Assembly (NCBI GenBank): GCA_902610515.1
Contig: CACLVZ010000005.1
Coordinates: forward strand, 56,461 to 120,460
From: an uncultured Pelagibacteraceae bacterium
GTDB taxonomy: Bacteria; Pseudomonadota; Alphaproteobacteria; Pelagibacterales; Pelagibacteraceae
Direction: 5' to 3'
Length of the DNA: 64,000 bases
Made by a program: the position numbers and the translations under genes. A model generated the notes under the pieces. It did not search any database. It saw nothing but the letters and a program-made list of their open reading frames with translations, and had not been told where the DNA came from. Below are positions 25,806-34,808 of this stretch, piece after piece. The stretch's first letter is position 1, and every line of letters begins with the position of its first letter.

Positions 25806-27422
25806 ATGACAAAATATAATATATGGTTTTTTGGATCACTAATTGTAGCAGCAGTCGTTGCTATGCCAATTATTACAGTTTTTTTTAGCTTTTTTAACGA
25901 GACAAGTAATTATTTTTACATATTAAAAGAAACTTTTTTATTTGATTATATTTTTAATTCAATAATAATTTTATTATTTGTAATATTTTTCACCTTTATT
26001 CTTGGAATTTTTTCAGCATACTTTTTATCTTTTTATGATTTTCCTTTATCCAACTTTTTTAGTTGGGCGTTAATCCTATCATTTGCAGTTCCAGGTTATA
26101 TTTATGCATTTTCAATAATTGCTTTTTTTGAAAATTATGGCACAGTTTTTTCATTATTAACATTTTTATTTGGTGAAAATAATTACAATCCAGTAATTCC
26201 AAAAATAGATGGATTAATTGGAGCTATTATATCTATATCGTTTTCTTTATTTCCTTATGTTTATGTACTAACAAGAGCATCATTTTATTATCAATCGAAT
26301 AATTATATTGAGGTAGGAAAAAATCTTGGTCTATCGCCAAGGGAAACTTTTTTAAGAATAGTTTTGCCATCTGCAAGACCAGCAATTATTGCAGGTTTGG
26401 CTTTGGTATCAATGGAATGTTTATCAGATTTTGGTACCGTATCATTTTTTAGCGTAAATACATTGACTACTGGAATTTATAATTCATGGTTGTCTTTCGA
26501 TGATCTAAATACCGCCAATCAGATATCTTTTATATTACTTATTTTTATCCTCTTGCTTTTTTCAATAGAAATTTTCTCAAGAAAAGAGGCAAGATATCAT
26601 CAACCAGGTCGGGGTTTTAAGTCAATTACAAAAATTAAATTAACTGGAAAAAAGTCTATAATTCCAGTTGTTGTTTGTTCTTTGATTTTTTTATTGAGTT
26701 TTATTTTTCCAGTTTCTCAAATGATTTATTGGACAATGAAATTTCCCAAATATTTTCAAGACATTGATATATTTAAAATTAACTTAAATACCATGATGCT
26801 AGTGGGATTAGCTAGTGCCCTAATTGTAATTATTTCCCTATTTATTAATTATGGAAGTAGAGTTTCAAGAAGTAAAATTCTAAATTACCTTACAATTTTT
26901 TCAATTTCTGGGTATGCAATACCAGGAGTTATCTTGGCAGTAGCATTTATAACTTTCTTTTCAAATGTAAGTGATTTTCTTACAAATATTTTGGATTTTA
27001 AAAGCTCAAAAAGTTTATTTATTGGATCAATTTTTGGATTATTATTAGCATATTTCATAAGATTTTTTTCTTTATCTTTTAATGGGATAAAATCAAGTTA
27101 TGAAAAAATTAATAATTCAATTGACGAAAGTGCTTATCTTCTTGGTTATTCTAAGATCAATACATTTTTGAAAATTCACATTCCTTATTTAAGCACTAAT
27201 ATAATTTTGATAGTTTTATTGATTTCTTTAGAGGTAATTAAAGAGTTACCCATGACAATGATTTTGAGACCTTTTAATTTCGAAACATTTGCTACCCAAG
27301 CTTATATATACGCATCTCAAGACTTACTAGAGGCTGCTGCTTTGCCATCTCTTTTTTTAATATTTTGGTCTACAATTTTGATACTTCTATCATCTAGATA
27401 TATACTTTCAAAAAAAAATTAA
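25806..27422 (+). CDS. fbpB: Ferric iron ABC transporter permease (FbpB/FutB type)
   Basis: A 538-residue permease of the fused, two-fold type with about twelve membrane helices, as usual for ferric iron transporters. Two EAA-like cytoplasmic loops are visible: IEVGKNLGLSPRETFLRIVLPSARPA near residue 173 and DESAYLLGYSKINTFLKIHIP near residue 440. MECLSDFGTVSFFSVNTLTTG after the first loop is typical of this family. It follows the putative CxxC peptide gene by 27 bases and precedes the ATPase by 13 bases, in the Fur-controlled operon. Confidence 0.93.
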   Translation: MTKYNIWFFGSLIVAAVVAMPIITVFFSFFNETSNYFYILKETFLFDYIFNSIIILLFVIFFTFILGIFSAYFLSFYDFPLSNFFSWALILSFAVPGYIYAFSIIAFFENYGTVFSLLTFLFGENNYNPVIPKIDGLIGAIISISFSLFPYVYVLTRASFYYQSNNYIEVGKNLGLSPRETFLRIVLPSARPAIIAGLALVSMECLSDFGTVSFFSVNTLTTGIYNSWLSFDDLNTANQISFILLIFILLLFSIEIFSRKEARYHQPGRGFKSITKIKLTGKKSIIPVVVCSLIFLLSFIFPVSQMIYWTMKFPKYFQDIDIFKINLNTMMLVGLASALIVIISLFINYGSRVSRSKILNYLTIFSISGYAIPGVILAVAFITFFSNVSDFLTNILDFKSSKSLFIGSIFGLLLAYFIRFFSLSFNGIKSSYEKINNSIDESAYLLGYSKINTFLKIHIPYLSTNIILIVLLISLEVIKELPMTMILRPFNFETFATQAYIYASQDLLEAAALPSLFLIFWSTILILLSSRYILSKKN

Positions 27423-27435
27423 TATAATCAACTTA

Positions 27436-28506
27436 ATGACCAATAATTTTTTTGAGATTCAAAACGGTAATTTTACTGCAAGTGAAAAAAATAAAGTAAA
27501 TAACGTAAATCTAGTCATAAAAAAACAGGGGGAGATAATTTCTTTATTAGGTCCTTCTGGAATAGGCAAAACCACTATACTAAGAACCATCGCTGGTTTA
27601 CAAAAACTCAGCAAAGGTAAAATTAAACTAAGAGATAAAATTTTAGCCTCTGATGAAATTCATATTGAGCCAGAAAAAAGAAATGTGGCTCTTTCCTTTC
27701 AAGATAATTCTCTTTTTCCTAATTATAAAGTTATTGAGAATATAAATTTTGGAGAAAAAAGATCTAATGGAAATGGTTCAAATTTAGATGCCAAAGAGAT
27801 AATTAATCTATTGAGAATTGAACCTATATTAGAAAAATATCCTCATCAAATAAGTGCTGGAGAGGCTCAAAGGGTTTCATTGGCTAGATCTCTAATGTCT
27901 AAACCTGATTTATTATTATTAGATGAGCCATTCTCAAATATAGATCAAAGCTTAAAAGAGGAAATCCAAGTATCAGTTAAGAAACTTTTAAAAAGAGTAA
28001 ATTTGACAACTATTATAGTAACCCACGACTCATACGAAGCTTTTTCGATGGCGGATAAATGTGGAATAATTCTTGACCAAGAATTAAAGCAATACGATAT
28101 ACCATATAATGTACATCATGAGCCAAATTCAATTGATGTTGCGAATTTTTTAAACAAAGGAATTTTTATCGATGTTCAAGTTGTTGATAGTGAGTGTGCA
28201 GTCCATAGGCTTAAACATGATGAACTAGGCGAAATACGAGGAAAACTATCTAACAATTTTCCATCAGGTTCTAAAGTAAAACTTCTTTTGCAACCAGAAG
28301 ACTTAATTCATGACGATCAAAGTAAATTAAAATTGGAAGTGGTTGATAGAAAATTTAGAGGGACAAATTTTATATATACTTTGAGAACTAAAAAAGGTGA
28401 GCATTTACCCGTATTTGTTCACTCTCATCATATTCATCAACACGAGAAGTCAGAACAATTCGGTATTAAGTCTCCGATTTATATTGACCACCTAGTATGT
28501 TTTTAA
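27436..28506 (+). CDS. fbpC: Ferric iron ABC transporter ATPase (FbpC/FutC type)
   Basis: The 356-residue ABC ATPase has Walker A LLGPSGIGKTTILRTIAGL, the Q-loop FQDNSLFPN, signature ISAGEAQRVSLARSL (A replacing the second position of LSGGQ), Walker B LLLLDEPFSNID, and switch VTHDSYEAF. A C-terminal beta-rich domain with LLLQPEDLIHDD, as in CUT/FbpC ATPases, is present. It closes the futA-fbpB-fbpC operon and ends 19 bases before tRNA-Arg. The choice of iron over thiamine or phosphonate rests on the upstream Fur boxes and FutA. Confidence 0.93.
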   Translation: MTNNFFEIQNGNFTASEKNKVNNVNLVIKKQGEIISLLGPSGIGKTTILRTIAGLQKLSKGKIKLRDKILASDEIHIEPEKRNVALSFQDNSLFPNYKVIENINFGEKRSNGNGSNLDAKEIINLLRIEPILEKYPHQISAGEAQRVSLARSLMSKPDLLLLDEPFSNIDQSLKEEIQVSVKKLLKRVNLTTIIVTHDSYEAFSMADKCGIILDQELKQYDIPYNVHHEPNSIDVANFLNKGIFIDVQVVDSECAVHRLKHDELGEIRGKLSNNFPSGSKVKLLLQPEDLIHDDQSKLKLEVVDRKFRGTNFIYTLRTKKGEHLPVFVHSHHIHQHEKSEQFGIKSPIYIDHLVCF

Positions 28507-28525
28507 GTAAATATACTTATATTTA

Positions 28526-28602
28526 GCGCCCTTAGCTCAGCTGGATAGAGCATCGGTTTTCTAAACCGAGGGTCGTAGGTTCGAATCCTTCAGGGCGCGC
28601 CA
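28526..28602 (+). tRNA. tRNA-Arg (anticodon TCT)
   Basis: 77 bases with an encoded CCA. The acceptor stem GCGCCCT / AGGGCGC, D arm GCTC...GAGC, and anticodon stem TCGGT / ACCGA around TTTCTAA give anticodon TCT (reads AGA/AGG, the main Arg codons of this AT-rich genome). The T arm GTAGG-TTCGAAT-CCTTC has one T.T mismatch at the second pair. Confidence 0.95.
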
Positions 28603-28614
28603 AATTTCAATTTT

Positions 28615-29589
28615 ATGATAAAAAATATACTTATCACTGGTGGGGCTGGATATATAGGTTCTCATATTGCTGAATTACTCATTAAAAAGAAAAAAAAAAT
28701 ATTTATTATAGATAATTTATCAACTGGCCACAGACGACTAATAAATAGAAAAGCCAAATTTTTGCTAGCCGATATAAAAAATATTAAAAAAGTTAGAAAA
28801 TTTATAGAAAAAAATAATATTGAGTGTGTAATTCACTTAGCTGCAGTTTTATCTGTTGGTGAGAGTGAAAAAAAACCAAAAAAATATTTTATGAATAATG
28901 TAACTGGAACATCAATGCTTTTGAAAAGCTTAAAAAACACTAATGTAAAAAATTTTATTTTTTCTTCTTCTTGCTCAGTTTACAAAGATGGTTATCAAAA
29001 AGTAACAGAAAAGACGATTCTGAGGCCTAAAAGTGTTTATGGAAAAACAAAATTATTAGCTGAAAGAATTATAATGAAATATTGCAAAAAAAATAAATTA
29101 AACTATGGGATCTTAAGATTTTTTAATGTCGTAGGTGCAAGTCCTTCAGGAAAAATTGGTCAAATAAATAAATACAGTGATCAATTATTTAAAAATCTTT
29201 CAATTGAAATTGTAAAAAGAAAACCACTATTTAAAATTTATGGAGATAATTATTACACAAAGGATGGAACTTGTGTTAGGGATTATATTCATGTTTTAGA
29301 TATTGCGGAAATTCATTCAAAAGTTCTTGAAAAAATTGATAAAAAAAATAAATCCCTTACTCTTAACTGTGGTTATTCTAGAGGAATATCAGTTAAAAAA
29401 GTAATCAATCAATTTATAAGAAATTCCAAACATGATGTAAAAGTTAAAATTTTAAAAAAAAGAAAAGGAGATATGAGCAAAATTATCGCTGACACAACTA
29501 AATTGAGAAAATCTATAAAATGGAAACCAAAGTATAATAATTTGAGTAAAATAGTGAAGAGTTGTATAAATTGGGAAAAGAAACTTTAA
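28615..29589 (+). CDS. galE: UDP-glucose 4-epimerase
   Basis: A 324-residue extended short-chain dehydrogenase. LITGGAGYIGSHIAELL is the NAD-binding GxxGxxG motif, HLAAVLSVGESEKKP follows, SSSCSVYKD supplies the active-site serine, and SVYGKTKLLAE is the catalytic YxxxK. RFFNVVGA and DGTCVRDYIHVLDIA are specific for the GalE family. It interconverts UDP-glucose and UDP-galactose for surface polysaccharide and glycolipid synthesis. It overlaps zapE by 28 bases and starts 13 bases after the tRNA. Confidence 0.92.
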   Translation: MIKNILITGGAGYIGSHIAELLIKKKKKIFIIDNLSTGHRRLINRKAKFLLADIKNIKKVRKFIEKNNIECVIHLAAVLSVGESEKKPKKYFMNNVTGTSMLLKSLKNTNVKNFIFSSSCSVYKDGYQKVTEKTILRPKSVYGKTKLLAERIIMKYCKKNKLNYGILRFFNVVGASPSGKIGQINKYSDQLFKNLSIEIVKRKPLFKIYGDNYYTKDGTCVRDYIHVLDIAEIHSKVLEKIDKKNKSLTLNCGYSRGISVKKVINQFIRNSKHDVKVKILKKRKGDMSKIIADTTKLRKSIKWKPKYNNLSKIVKSCINWEKKL

Positions 29590-30626
29590 AAAAATCACTT
29601 GTTAATAAATTTCAAATTTTTTGTGAAAAAAATAAATTTGAAAAAAATACAAATCAAATAAATCTAGTAAAATCAATTGATAATTTTTTAAAACAAAATA
29701 AATCTTTTTTAGGTCTATTCAATAAGTCTAAAAGGAAATGTTTTTATCTCTTCGGGGGTGTGGGCGTGGGAAAAACAATGATAATGGATTTTGTTTTTGA
29801 ATCTCTAATTTTAAAAAAAAAAAGAACTCATTTTAATCAATTTATGATTAATTTTCATGATTTCAATCATCAAAATAAAGATAAAAAAGACCCAATCTTA
29901 GGTTTTGTTAATAAATTAAAAAAATATGATCTTATTTATTTAGATGAATTTCAAGTAACCAACATTGTGGATGCAATGATTTTAGGAGGACTCTTCAAAG
30001 AAATATTTAAACAAAAAATATTAGTTTTTGCATCAAGTAATACGACAATTGATGATTTATACAAGGACGGCTTACAAAGAGAGCAATTTATTCCTTTTAT
30101 TGAAATTTTCAAAAAAAATTCAATAGTTAAGGAATTAAATTTATACAGAGATTTTAGAAAATTAGGGTCAAAAAAATTGAAAAGAGTGTTACACCCAATT
30201 AACGAAAAAACATCATTTAAATGTAATAAGTATTTTAGAGAATTGACTAAAAATAAAAAAAAGGAAATTATCAAGATTAAAATAAAAGGAAGAGTTTTTG
30301 TAATCAAAGAATTTTTCGAAGGTATTGCTAGATTTGATTTTAAAAATCTTTGTGACAGAAATGTAGGCAGTGAAGATTATCTTGAAGTAGTAAAAAAATG
30401 TAAATTTATATTTATCGAAAATATTCCTAAATTCACCGAATATAACTCAAATCAACAAAATAGATTTATAAATTTAATTGATATTATTTATGAAAATAAA
30501 ATACCGTTATTTATATCTTTAGATACAGGCCTTAGTAATATTGGAAGTTCAAAAAAATTGAAAGTTCCTTTCAAAAGAACTCTGAGTAGATTGTATGCGC
30601 TAACATCGCCGGACATGAAAATTTAA
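29562..30626 (+). CDS. zapE: Cell division ATPase ZapE (AFG1-like)
   Basis: ZapE is an AAA ATPase that contacts FtsZ and also occurs in mitochondria as AFG1/LACE1. The 354-residue protein has Walker A YLFGGVGVGKTMIMDF, Walker B LIYLDEFQVTNIVDAMIL, the sensor region VFASSNTTIDDLYKDGLQR, and late FRRTLSRL-like sequence (PFKRTLSRLYAL), all typical. The start at 29562 lies within galE; an in-frame later ATG would remove part of the conserved N-terminus. Its last 4 bases overlap the convergent tautomerase gene. Lys- and Asn-rich composition matches the neighbourhood. Confidence 0.9.
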   Translation: MYKLGKETLKKSLVNKFQIFCEKNKFEKNTNQINLVKSIDNFLKQNKSFLGLFNKSKRKCFYLFGGVGVGKTMIMDFVFESLILKKKRTHFNQFMINFHDFNHQNKDKKDPILGFVNKLKKYDLIYLDEFQVTNIVDAMILGGLFKEIFKQKILVFASSNTTIDDLYKDGLQREQFIPFIEIFKKNSIVKELNLYRDFRKLGSKKLKRVLHPINEKTSFKCNKYFRELTKNKKKEIIKIKIKGRVFVIKEFFEGIARFDFKNLCDRNVGSEDYLEVVKKCKFIFIENIPKFTEYNSNQQNRFINLIDIIYENKIPLFISLDTGLSNIGSSKKLKVPFKRTLSRLYALTSPDMKI

Positions 30627-31066
30627 TTCTCATCCAATTTTTTTAATTTTTTTTTTAAATTTTTGTTTAGTTTTTTAAACCAACTTTTTTCCCCGCCTGA
30701 TCTAGGTAATATTTCACCATATTCAATCATTTGTTCGGGTTTTAATTCAACTATATAAACCCATATATTATCTTGTCTCAATTTTGAATATTTCTTCACT
30801 GCATCTCTTAATTTTAAAATTAAATTTTTTTTTATATTTGGCGTTCGTCCAGATCTAATCTGCCCATGTAAGAAAATTTGTTTTTCTTTAATAATTTTAC
30901 CGCCCATAAAATGATTATTTTTTTTATTTTCATGAAATAAAACTTGTGCAAAATATAAATTTGCTCCAGTAACTCTGCTATGAACTTTAGTAATTTCTTT
31001 AGCTAAAATTTCTTTTTTTTTAAAACTTAATTTGAAATTAGAATATTCTATCGTGTAGGTTGGCAT
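30623..31066 (-). CDS. cis-CaaD-like tautomerase superfamily protein
   Basis: A 147-residue, two-unit tautomerase beginning Met-Pro, so the mature protein would start with the catalytic proline. Counting from that Pro1, all six residues essential in cis-3-chloroacrylic acid dehalogenase are in register: Pro1, His28, Arg70, Arg73, Tyr103 and Glu114. IWVYIVELKPEQMIEYGEIL lines up directly with the IWVY...QMVEYG segment of cis-CaaD. The homologue Cg10062 has the same six residues yet mainly hydrates acetylene acids, so the natural substrate is open. The gene is alone, convergent with zapE, and faces away from the aap leader. Chlorinated or unsaturated C3 acids are candidate substrates by inference. 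Confidence 0.85.
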   Translation of the reverse strand: MPTYTIEYSNFKLSFKKKEILAKEITKVHSRVTGANLYFAQVLFHENKKNNHFMGGKIIKEKQIFLHGQIRSGRTPNIKKNLILKLRDAVKKYSKLRQDNIWVYIVELKPEQMIEYGEILPRSGGEKSWFKKLNKNLKKKLKKLDEN

Positions 31067-31126
31067 AAACTAATTATAAAGGAATAAAAAATTGATAGCA
31101 TATATTATTAGGTTGTAATTGAGCAC

Positions 31127-31157
31127 ATTTAGTTAATATTGTTTCAATTAGCTAAAT
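31127..31157 (+). repeat. Imperfect inverted repeat upstream of aapJ
   Basis: Arms ATTTAGTTAAT (31127-31137) and ATTAGCTAAAT (31147-31157) pair at 10 of 11 positions, with one G.U in RNA, over a 9-base loop. It may be an operator or a leader hairpin in the 203-base region between the tautomerase and aapJ. Confidence 0.35.
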
Positions 31158-31210
31158 ATAGTGGCTATACGAGTTGAATTTGAAGTTTAATTGAAACATA
31201 ATGCACAACA

Positions 31211-31232
31211 TTTTGAAATTCTTATTTCAAAA
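31211..31232 (+). promoter_or_regulatory. Perfect inverted repeat upstream of aapJ
   Basis: TTTTGAAAT (31211-31219) and ATTTCAAAA (31224-31232) form perfect 9-base arms around TCTT. It lies 38 bases before the aapJ ATG and abuts a second palindrome. It looks like a dimeric regulator site or leader hairpin; the regulator is unknown. Confidence 0.45.
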
Positions 31233-31248
31233 ATATTGTTAACAATAT
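31233..31248 (+). promoter_or_regulatory. 16-base perfect palindrome upstream of aapJ
   Basis: ATATTGTTAACAATAT is a perfect palindrome with no spacer, immediately after the previous inverted repeat and 21 bases before the ATG. GTTAAC-centred palindromes are common operator shapes. Together the two would let a dimer bind side by side near the ribosome-binding site (AGAGG, about 31253-31257). Confidence 0.45.
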
Positions 31249-31269
31249 GAACAAGAGGAAATCATAATT

Positions 31270-32316
31270 ATGATCAAATCAATTAAGACTTGGATTTTAA
31301 TTGGATTTGCTTCTTTGCTTTTGGTTGCTTGCGGTCAAGGCGGAGGTGGAGCAGGTTCAAAAAAATCCAAAACACTAGAGAATACCAAGAAAGCTGGTTT
31401 TGTGAAATGTGGAGTTTCACAAGGTCTTCCTGGTTTTTCAAATGCCGATGAGTCAGGAAACTGGTCAGGTATTGACGTAGATGTATGTAGAGCTGTTGCA
31501 GCAGCTGTTTTAGGAGATGCTGATAAAGTTAAATATACACCTTTGAGTGCAAAAGAAAGATTCACTGCTTTAACATCAGGTGAAATTGACGTGTTAGCAC
31601 GTAACACAACTTGGACATTATCAAGAGATGCAGACATTGGTTTAACCTTTGTTGGCGTTAATTTTTATGATGGACAAGGTTTCATGGTAAGAAAAAATTC
31701 TGGAATTAATTCCGTGAATGATTTCAAAAACGGTATTTCTGCTTGTACAAACACAGGTACAACTACCGAACTTAACATGAGAGACTTCTTCAATTCTAAA
31801 AACATAAGTTACGAACCAATTGCGTTTGAAAAAGCAGACGAAGTTGTTGCAGCTTATGATGCTGGAAGATGTGATACTTACACTACAGATAAATCTGGTT
31901 TAGCGGCACAAAGAACTAAAATGTCAAACCCAGATGAGCATAAAGTATTACCTGAAACGATCTCTAAAGAACCATTAGGTCCTGTTGTAAGACAAGGGGA
32001 TGCAGTATGGGAAGATATCGTAAGATGGTCTCTAAATACTATGATCGAAGCGGAAGAATATGGTGTTAACTCATCAAATGCTTCTAGCCTAAAAGACTCT
32101 GAGAACCCAGCTATCAAAAGATTAGTTGGCTCTGAAGGTGAATTAGGTGCAGCTTTCGGTTTAGATAATGACTGGAGCTTAAGAATTATCGAGCAAGTTG
32201 GTAACTACGGTGAAAGCTATAAAAAACACATAGCTGATACTGGAATTTTACCTAATAGAGGTCCAAATCAATTATGGACTAAAGGTGGAATTCTATACGT
32301 ACCACCAGCAAGATAA
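31270..32316 (+). CDS. aapJ: General L-amino acid ABC transporter binding protein
   Basis: A 348-residue binding lipoprotein: the signal peptide ends in LLLVAC (lipobox, Cys21), followed by a Gly/Ser-rich linker. Then FVKCGVSQGLPGFS, GIDVDVCRAVAAAV, the family-specific LSAKERFTALTSGEIDVLARNTTWTLSRD, and YDGQGFMV identify AapJ/YhdW. This is the broad-range amino acid transporter of the PAAT type. It is one of the main amino acid import systems in SAR11. A terminator-like hairpin follows, then aapQMP. The upstream palindromes and the presence of ntrYX make nitrogen-dependent control plausible but unproven. Confidence 0.96.
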   Translation: MIKSIKTWILIGFASLLLVACGQGGGGAGSKKSKTLENTKKAGFVKCGVSQGLPGFSNADESGNWSGIDVDVCRAVAAAVLGDADKVKYTPLSAKERFTALTSGEIDVLARNTTWTLSRDADIGLTFVGVNFYDGQGFMVRKNSGINSVNDFKNGISACTNTGTTTELNMRDFFNSKNISYEPIAFEKADEVVAAYDAGRCDTYTTDKSGLAAQRTKMSNPDEHKVLPETISKEPLGPVVRQGDAVWEDIVRWSLNTMIEAEEYGVNSSNASSLKDSENPAIKRLVGSEGELGAAFGLDNDWSLRIIEQVGNYGESYKKHIADTGILPNRGPNQLWTKGGILYVPPAR

Positions 32317-32330
32317 TTGCTAATAAAATT

Positions 32331-32363
32331 AAAAAGGGCTGGATTTATCTGGCCCTTTTTTTT
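32331..32363 (+). terminator. Hairpin terminator/attenuator between aapJ and aapQ
   Basis: AAAAAGGGC (32331-32339) pairs perfectly with GCCCTTTTT (32352-32360) across a 12-base loop, followed by further Ts to 32363. It lies 14 bases after the aapJ stop and 12 bases before aapQ, so it should reduce transcription of the membrane subunits relative to the binding protein. Confidence 0.82.
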
Positions 32364-32375
32364 ACTCTCAAAATA

Positions 32376-33551
32376 ATGATTTTTAAAAAATTCAACATTG
32401 AAAACAAAAAAGCAAGAGATTTAATTCCTCAAGCAATCACTGTTTTAGCTCTAATATCTGTAATTATTTATTTTGCTACTAATGCTCAAATCAACATGGG
32501 CAACAGAGGAATATCTTTTGGATTTGGTTTTCTAAATCAAGAAGCATCATTTGATATTACATTTTCAATGATTGAATATGATGGTTCACATTCATACGGG
32601 AGAGCATTTTTAGTAGGCTTATTAAATACAATTTTAGTCTCAGTAATTGGAATATTTTTTGCAACAATTTTGGGAGTGATAGTAGGTATATCCAGATTAT
32701 CAGATAATTACTTAATCGCTAAAGTAGCAGAGTGGTATGTAGAAATTTTTAGAAATATTCCTTTAATTTTGCAAATTTTTTTCTGGTACTTTGCAGCATT
32801 AAGAGCGTTACCATTACCTGAAAATGGTATAAGCTTTTATGACATTTCATTTTTAACAATTAAAGGTTGGTATGTTCCAAAATTTATATGGACAAATTTT
32901 AATATTTTTCTTTTATCAGTAATATCAGCGTTTATAGCGATTTATTTTATTAATTCTTATGCAACTAAACAAAGAGAACAATTTGGAAAACAAATACCAA
33001 CATCAATAATTTCTTTTGCCACATTAATATTAATACCTTTAATTACATTTTTTTTTCTTGGAGTATCTCTTACTTTTGAATACCCTGTTTTAAAACAACT
33101 TTCCCCAACAGTTTTTACTTATGCAGGTGGTGTAAGCATCATTCCAGAATTAATTGCACTTGCTTTAGCTTTATCAATGTACACAGCAACTTTTATCGCA
33201 GAAAATGTAAGAGCTGGAATTTTGGGAGTGGGTAAAGGTCAAAAAGAAGCTGCAGCAAGTATAGGATTGAATAAAAATCAAATTTTAAAACTAGTAGTGA
33301 TGCCTCAAGCATTGAGAATAATTATTCCACCAACTACAAATCAGTATTTAAATTTAACAAAAAATTCCTCATTAGCAGCTGCTATTGCTTATCCAGATAT
33401 AGTATTGGTTTTTGCGGGAACTGCTTTAATGCAAACTGGAAGGGCAATTGAAATAATTTCTATAACGATGCTTACATACTTAACTTTAAGTATCTCAATT
33501 TCAATATTTATGAATTGGTACAATAAAAAAATGGCAATAAAGGAAAAATAA
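32376..33551 (+). CDS. aapQ: General L-amino acid ABC permease AapQ
   Basis: A 391-residue permease with about eight hydrophobic segments. ILGVIVGISRLSDNYLIAKVAEWYVEIFRNIPLILQIFFWY-type sequence near residues 105-150 is the HisM-family motif. The EAA loop VGKGQKEAAASIGLNKNQILKLVVMPQA appears near residue 290. It is long for this family because of the extra internal segment between the two, which is normal for AapQ/YhdX. Its stop shares a base with the aapM start (TAATG). Confidence 0.95.
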   Translation: MIFKKFNIENKKARDLIPQAITVLALISVIIYFATNAQINMGNRGISFGFGFLNQEASFDITFSMIEYDGSHSYGRAFLVGLLNTILVSVIGIFFATILGVIVGISRLSDNYLIAKVAEWYVEIFRNIPLILQIFFWYFAALRALPLPENGISFYDISFLTIKGWYVPKFIWTNFNIFLLSVISAFIAIYFINSYATKQREQFGKQIPTSIISFATLILIPLITFFFLGVSLTFEYPVLKQLSPTVFTYAGGVSIIPELIALALALSMYTATFIAENVRAGILGVGKGQKEAAASIGLNKNQILKLVVMPQALRIIIPPTTNQYLNLTKNSSLAAAIAYPDIVLVFAGTALMQTGRAIEIISITMLTYLTLSISISIFMNWYNKKMAIKEK

Positions 33552-34804
33552 TGAATTTAATTGCAAAACCCTCTAAAGAGAATATTAAAACTTATGTTCC
33601 CATAGGTTTATCTCTTGTTTCTTTAAGTTTTTTAGATGTTTTTGTTAATGCCTTTTTCAATTTAAATTTTACGGGATTTTTACCTTCTCAATTAAGCTAT
33701 TTTTTACCATTGATAATAGGCTTTATTGGCTTCTACCTTATTAGAATTGAGTTTAGCGGTGTTCGTTCTTTAGATATTTTAAATAAGAATATAAATTCTA
33801 ATAATTTTAATGCTTTATTAACACTTTTCACAATTTTCATTATCATAAAATCTATTCCTCCAATGCTGGACTGGTTTATTTTAGAGGCTAATTTTGCAGG
33901 TAATTCAAAAGATGACTGTACAGGTGATGGCGCTTGTTGGGTTTTTATAAAAGTTTGGTTCAACAGATTTATGTACGGCCTGTATCCTGACGCAGAGCAA
34001 TGGAGAATAAATACAGCATTTTTAATCTTATTTGCTGTAGTGGGAGTTTCATTTTTTGTAGCTGAAAAATTTAAAAAATATTTTATCTTGTTTCTTGTTT
34101 TTGTTTTTCCATTTTTAGGAATTAAGCTTATTTCTGGTGGAAGTTTTGGACTTGAGTATGTTGAAAGTGCAGCTTGGGGCGGTCTTTCATTAACTTTTAT
34201 TATTTCTGCTTTTGCAATACTTTTCTGTTTTCCAATTGGTGTAATTTTGGCATTAGGAAGAAGATCATCTTTGCCAGCAATAAAATATATTTCAATAGGT
34301 TTTATTGAACTCTGGAGAGGAGTCCCACTAATAACGGTGTTATTCATGTCAGCTGTAATGTTTCCTATGTTTTTACCTGATGGAACTTTTATTGATAAAT
34401 TAATTAGAGTTTTAATAGCAATTACATTATTTGAAGCTGCATACATGGCGGAAGTTGTAAGAGGAGGATTGCAAGCTTTACCAAAAGGTCAATATGAAGC
34501 TGCTAAGTCTTTAGGAATGGGCTACTGGAGAATGAATGCACTCATAATATTACCCCAAGCGCTAAAATTGGTGATACCTGGAATAGCAAATACTCTTTTA
34601 GCTCTTGTAAAAGATACTCCATTAATTTTCGTTGTAGGGTTGATGGAATTAGCAGGTATGATAGGTTTAGCAAAAACTAATCCTAAATGGCTTGGAATGG
34701 CAATGGAAGGCTACGTTTTTGCTGGTTTAGTTTTCTGGGTAATATGTTATGCAATGAGTAGATATAGCCAGAATTTAGAGAAAAAATTAAGTACAGAAAG
34801 ATAA
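33551..34804 (+). CDS. aapM: General L-amino acid ABC permease AapM
   Basis: A 417-residue permease partner of Aap[28 protein letters not shown] near residue 253 and [28 protein letters not shown] near residue 310 are the conserved HisM/EAA motifs. The N-terminal 200 residues add membrane segments and a short cysteine-bearing periplasmic loop ([10 protein letters not shown]), as seen in the AapM/YhdY group. It overlaps aapQ by one base and precedes aapP by 4 bases. Confidence 0.95.
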   Translation: MNLIAKPSKENIKTYVPIGLSLVSLSFLDVFVNAFFNLNFTGFLPSQLSYFLPLIIGFIGFYLIRIEFSGVRSLDILNKNINSNNFNALLTLFTIFIIIKSIPPMLDWFILEANFAGNSKDDCTGDGACWVFIKVWFNRFMYGLYPDAEQWRINTAFLILFAVVGVSFFVAEKFKKYFILFLVFVFPFLGIKLISGGSFGLEYVESAAWGGLSLTFIISAFAILFCFPIGVILALGRRSSLPAIKYISIGFIELWRGVPLITVLFMSAVMFPMFLPDGTFIDKLIRVLIAITLFEAAYMAEVVRGGLQALPKGQYEAAKSLGMGYWRMNALIILPQALKLVIPGIANTLLALVKDTPLIFVVGLMELAGMIGLAKTNPKWLGMAMEGYVFAGLVFWVICYAMSRYSQNLEKKLSTER

Positions 34805-34808
34805 TATT

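Noticed and set aside
28526..28602. tRNA-Arg as an integration site for a mobile element
   Set aside because: No integrase, no repeated tRNA end and no composition shift was seen on either side; galE and zapE are ordinary chromosomal genes.
31067..31269. Glycine- or other metabolite riboswitch in the aapJ leader
   Set aside because: No conserved riboswitch core was recognised; only palindromes are visible.
31335..31637. 100-codon minus-strand frame opposite aapJ
   Set aside because: Shadow of a conserved binding-protein gene; no start context and no domain.
33733..34446. 237-codon open frame on the minus strand opposite aapM
   Set aside because: It lies entirely antisense to a well-supported permease and shows no recognisable domain; the frame is open only because of codon composition on the other strand.
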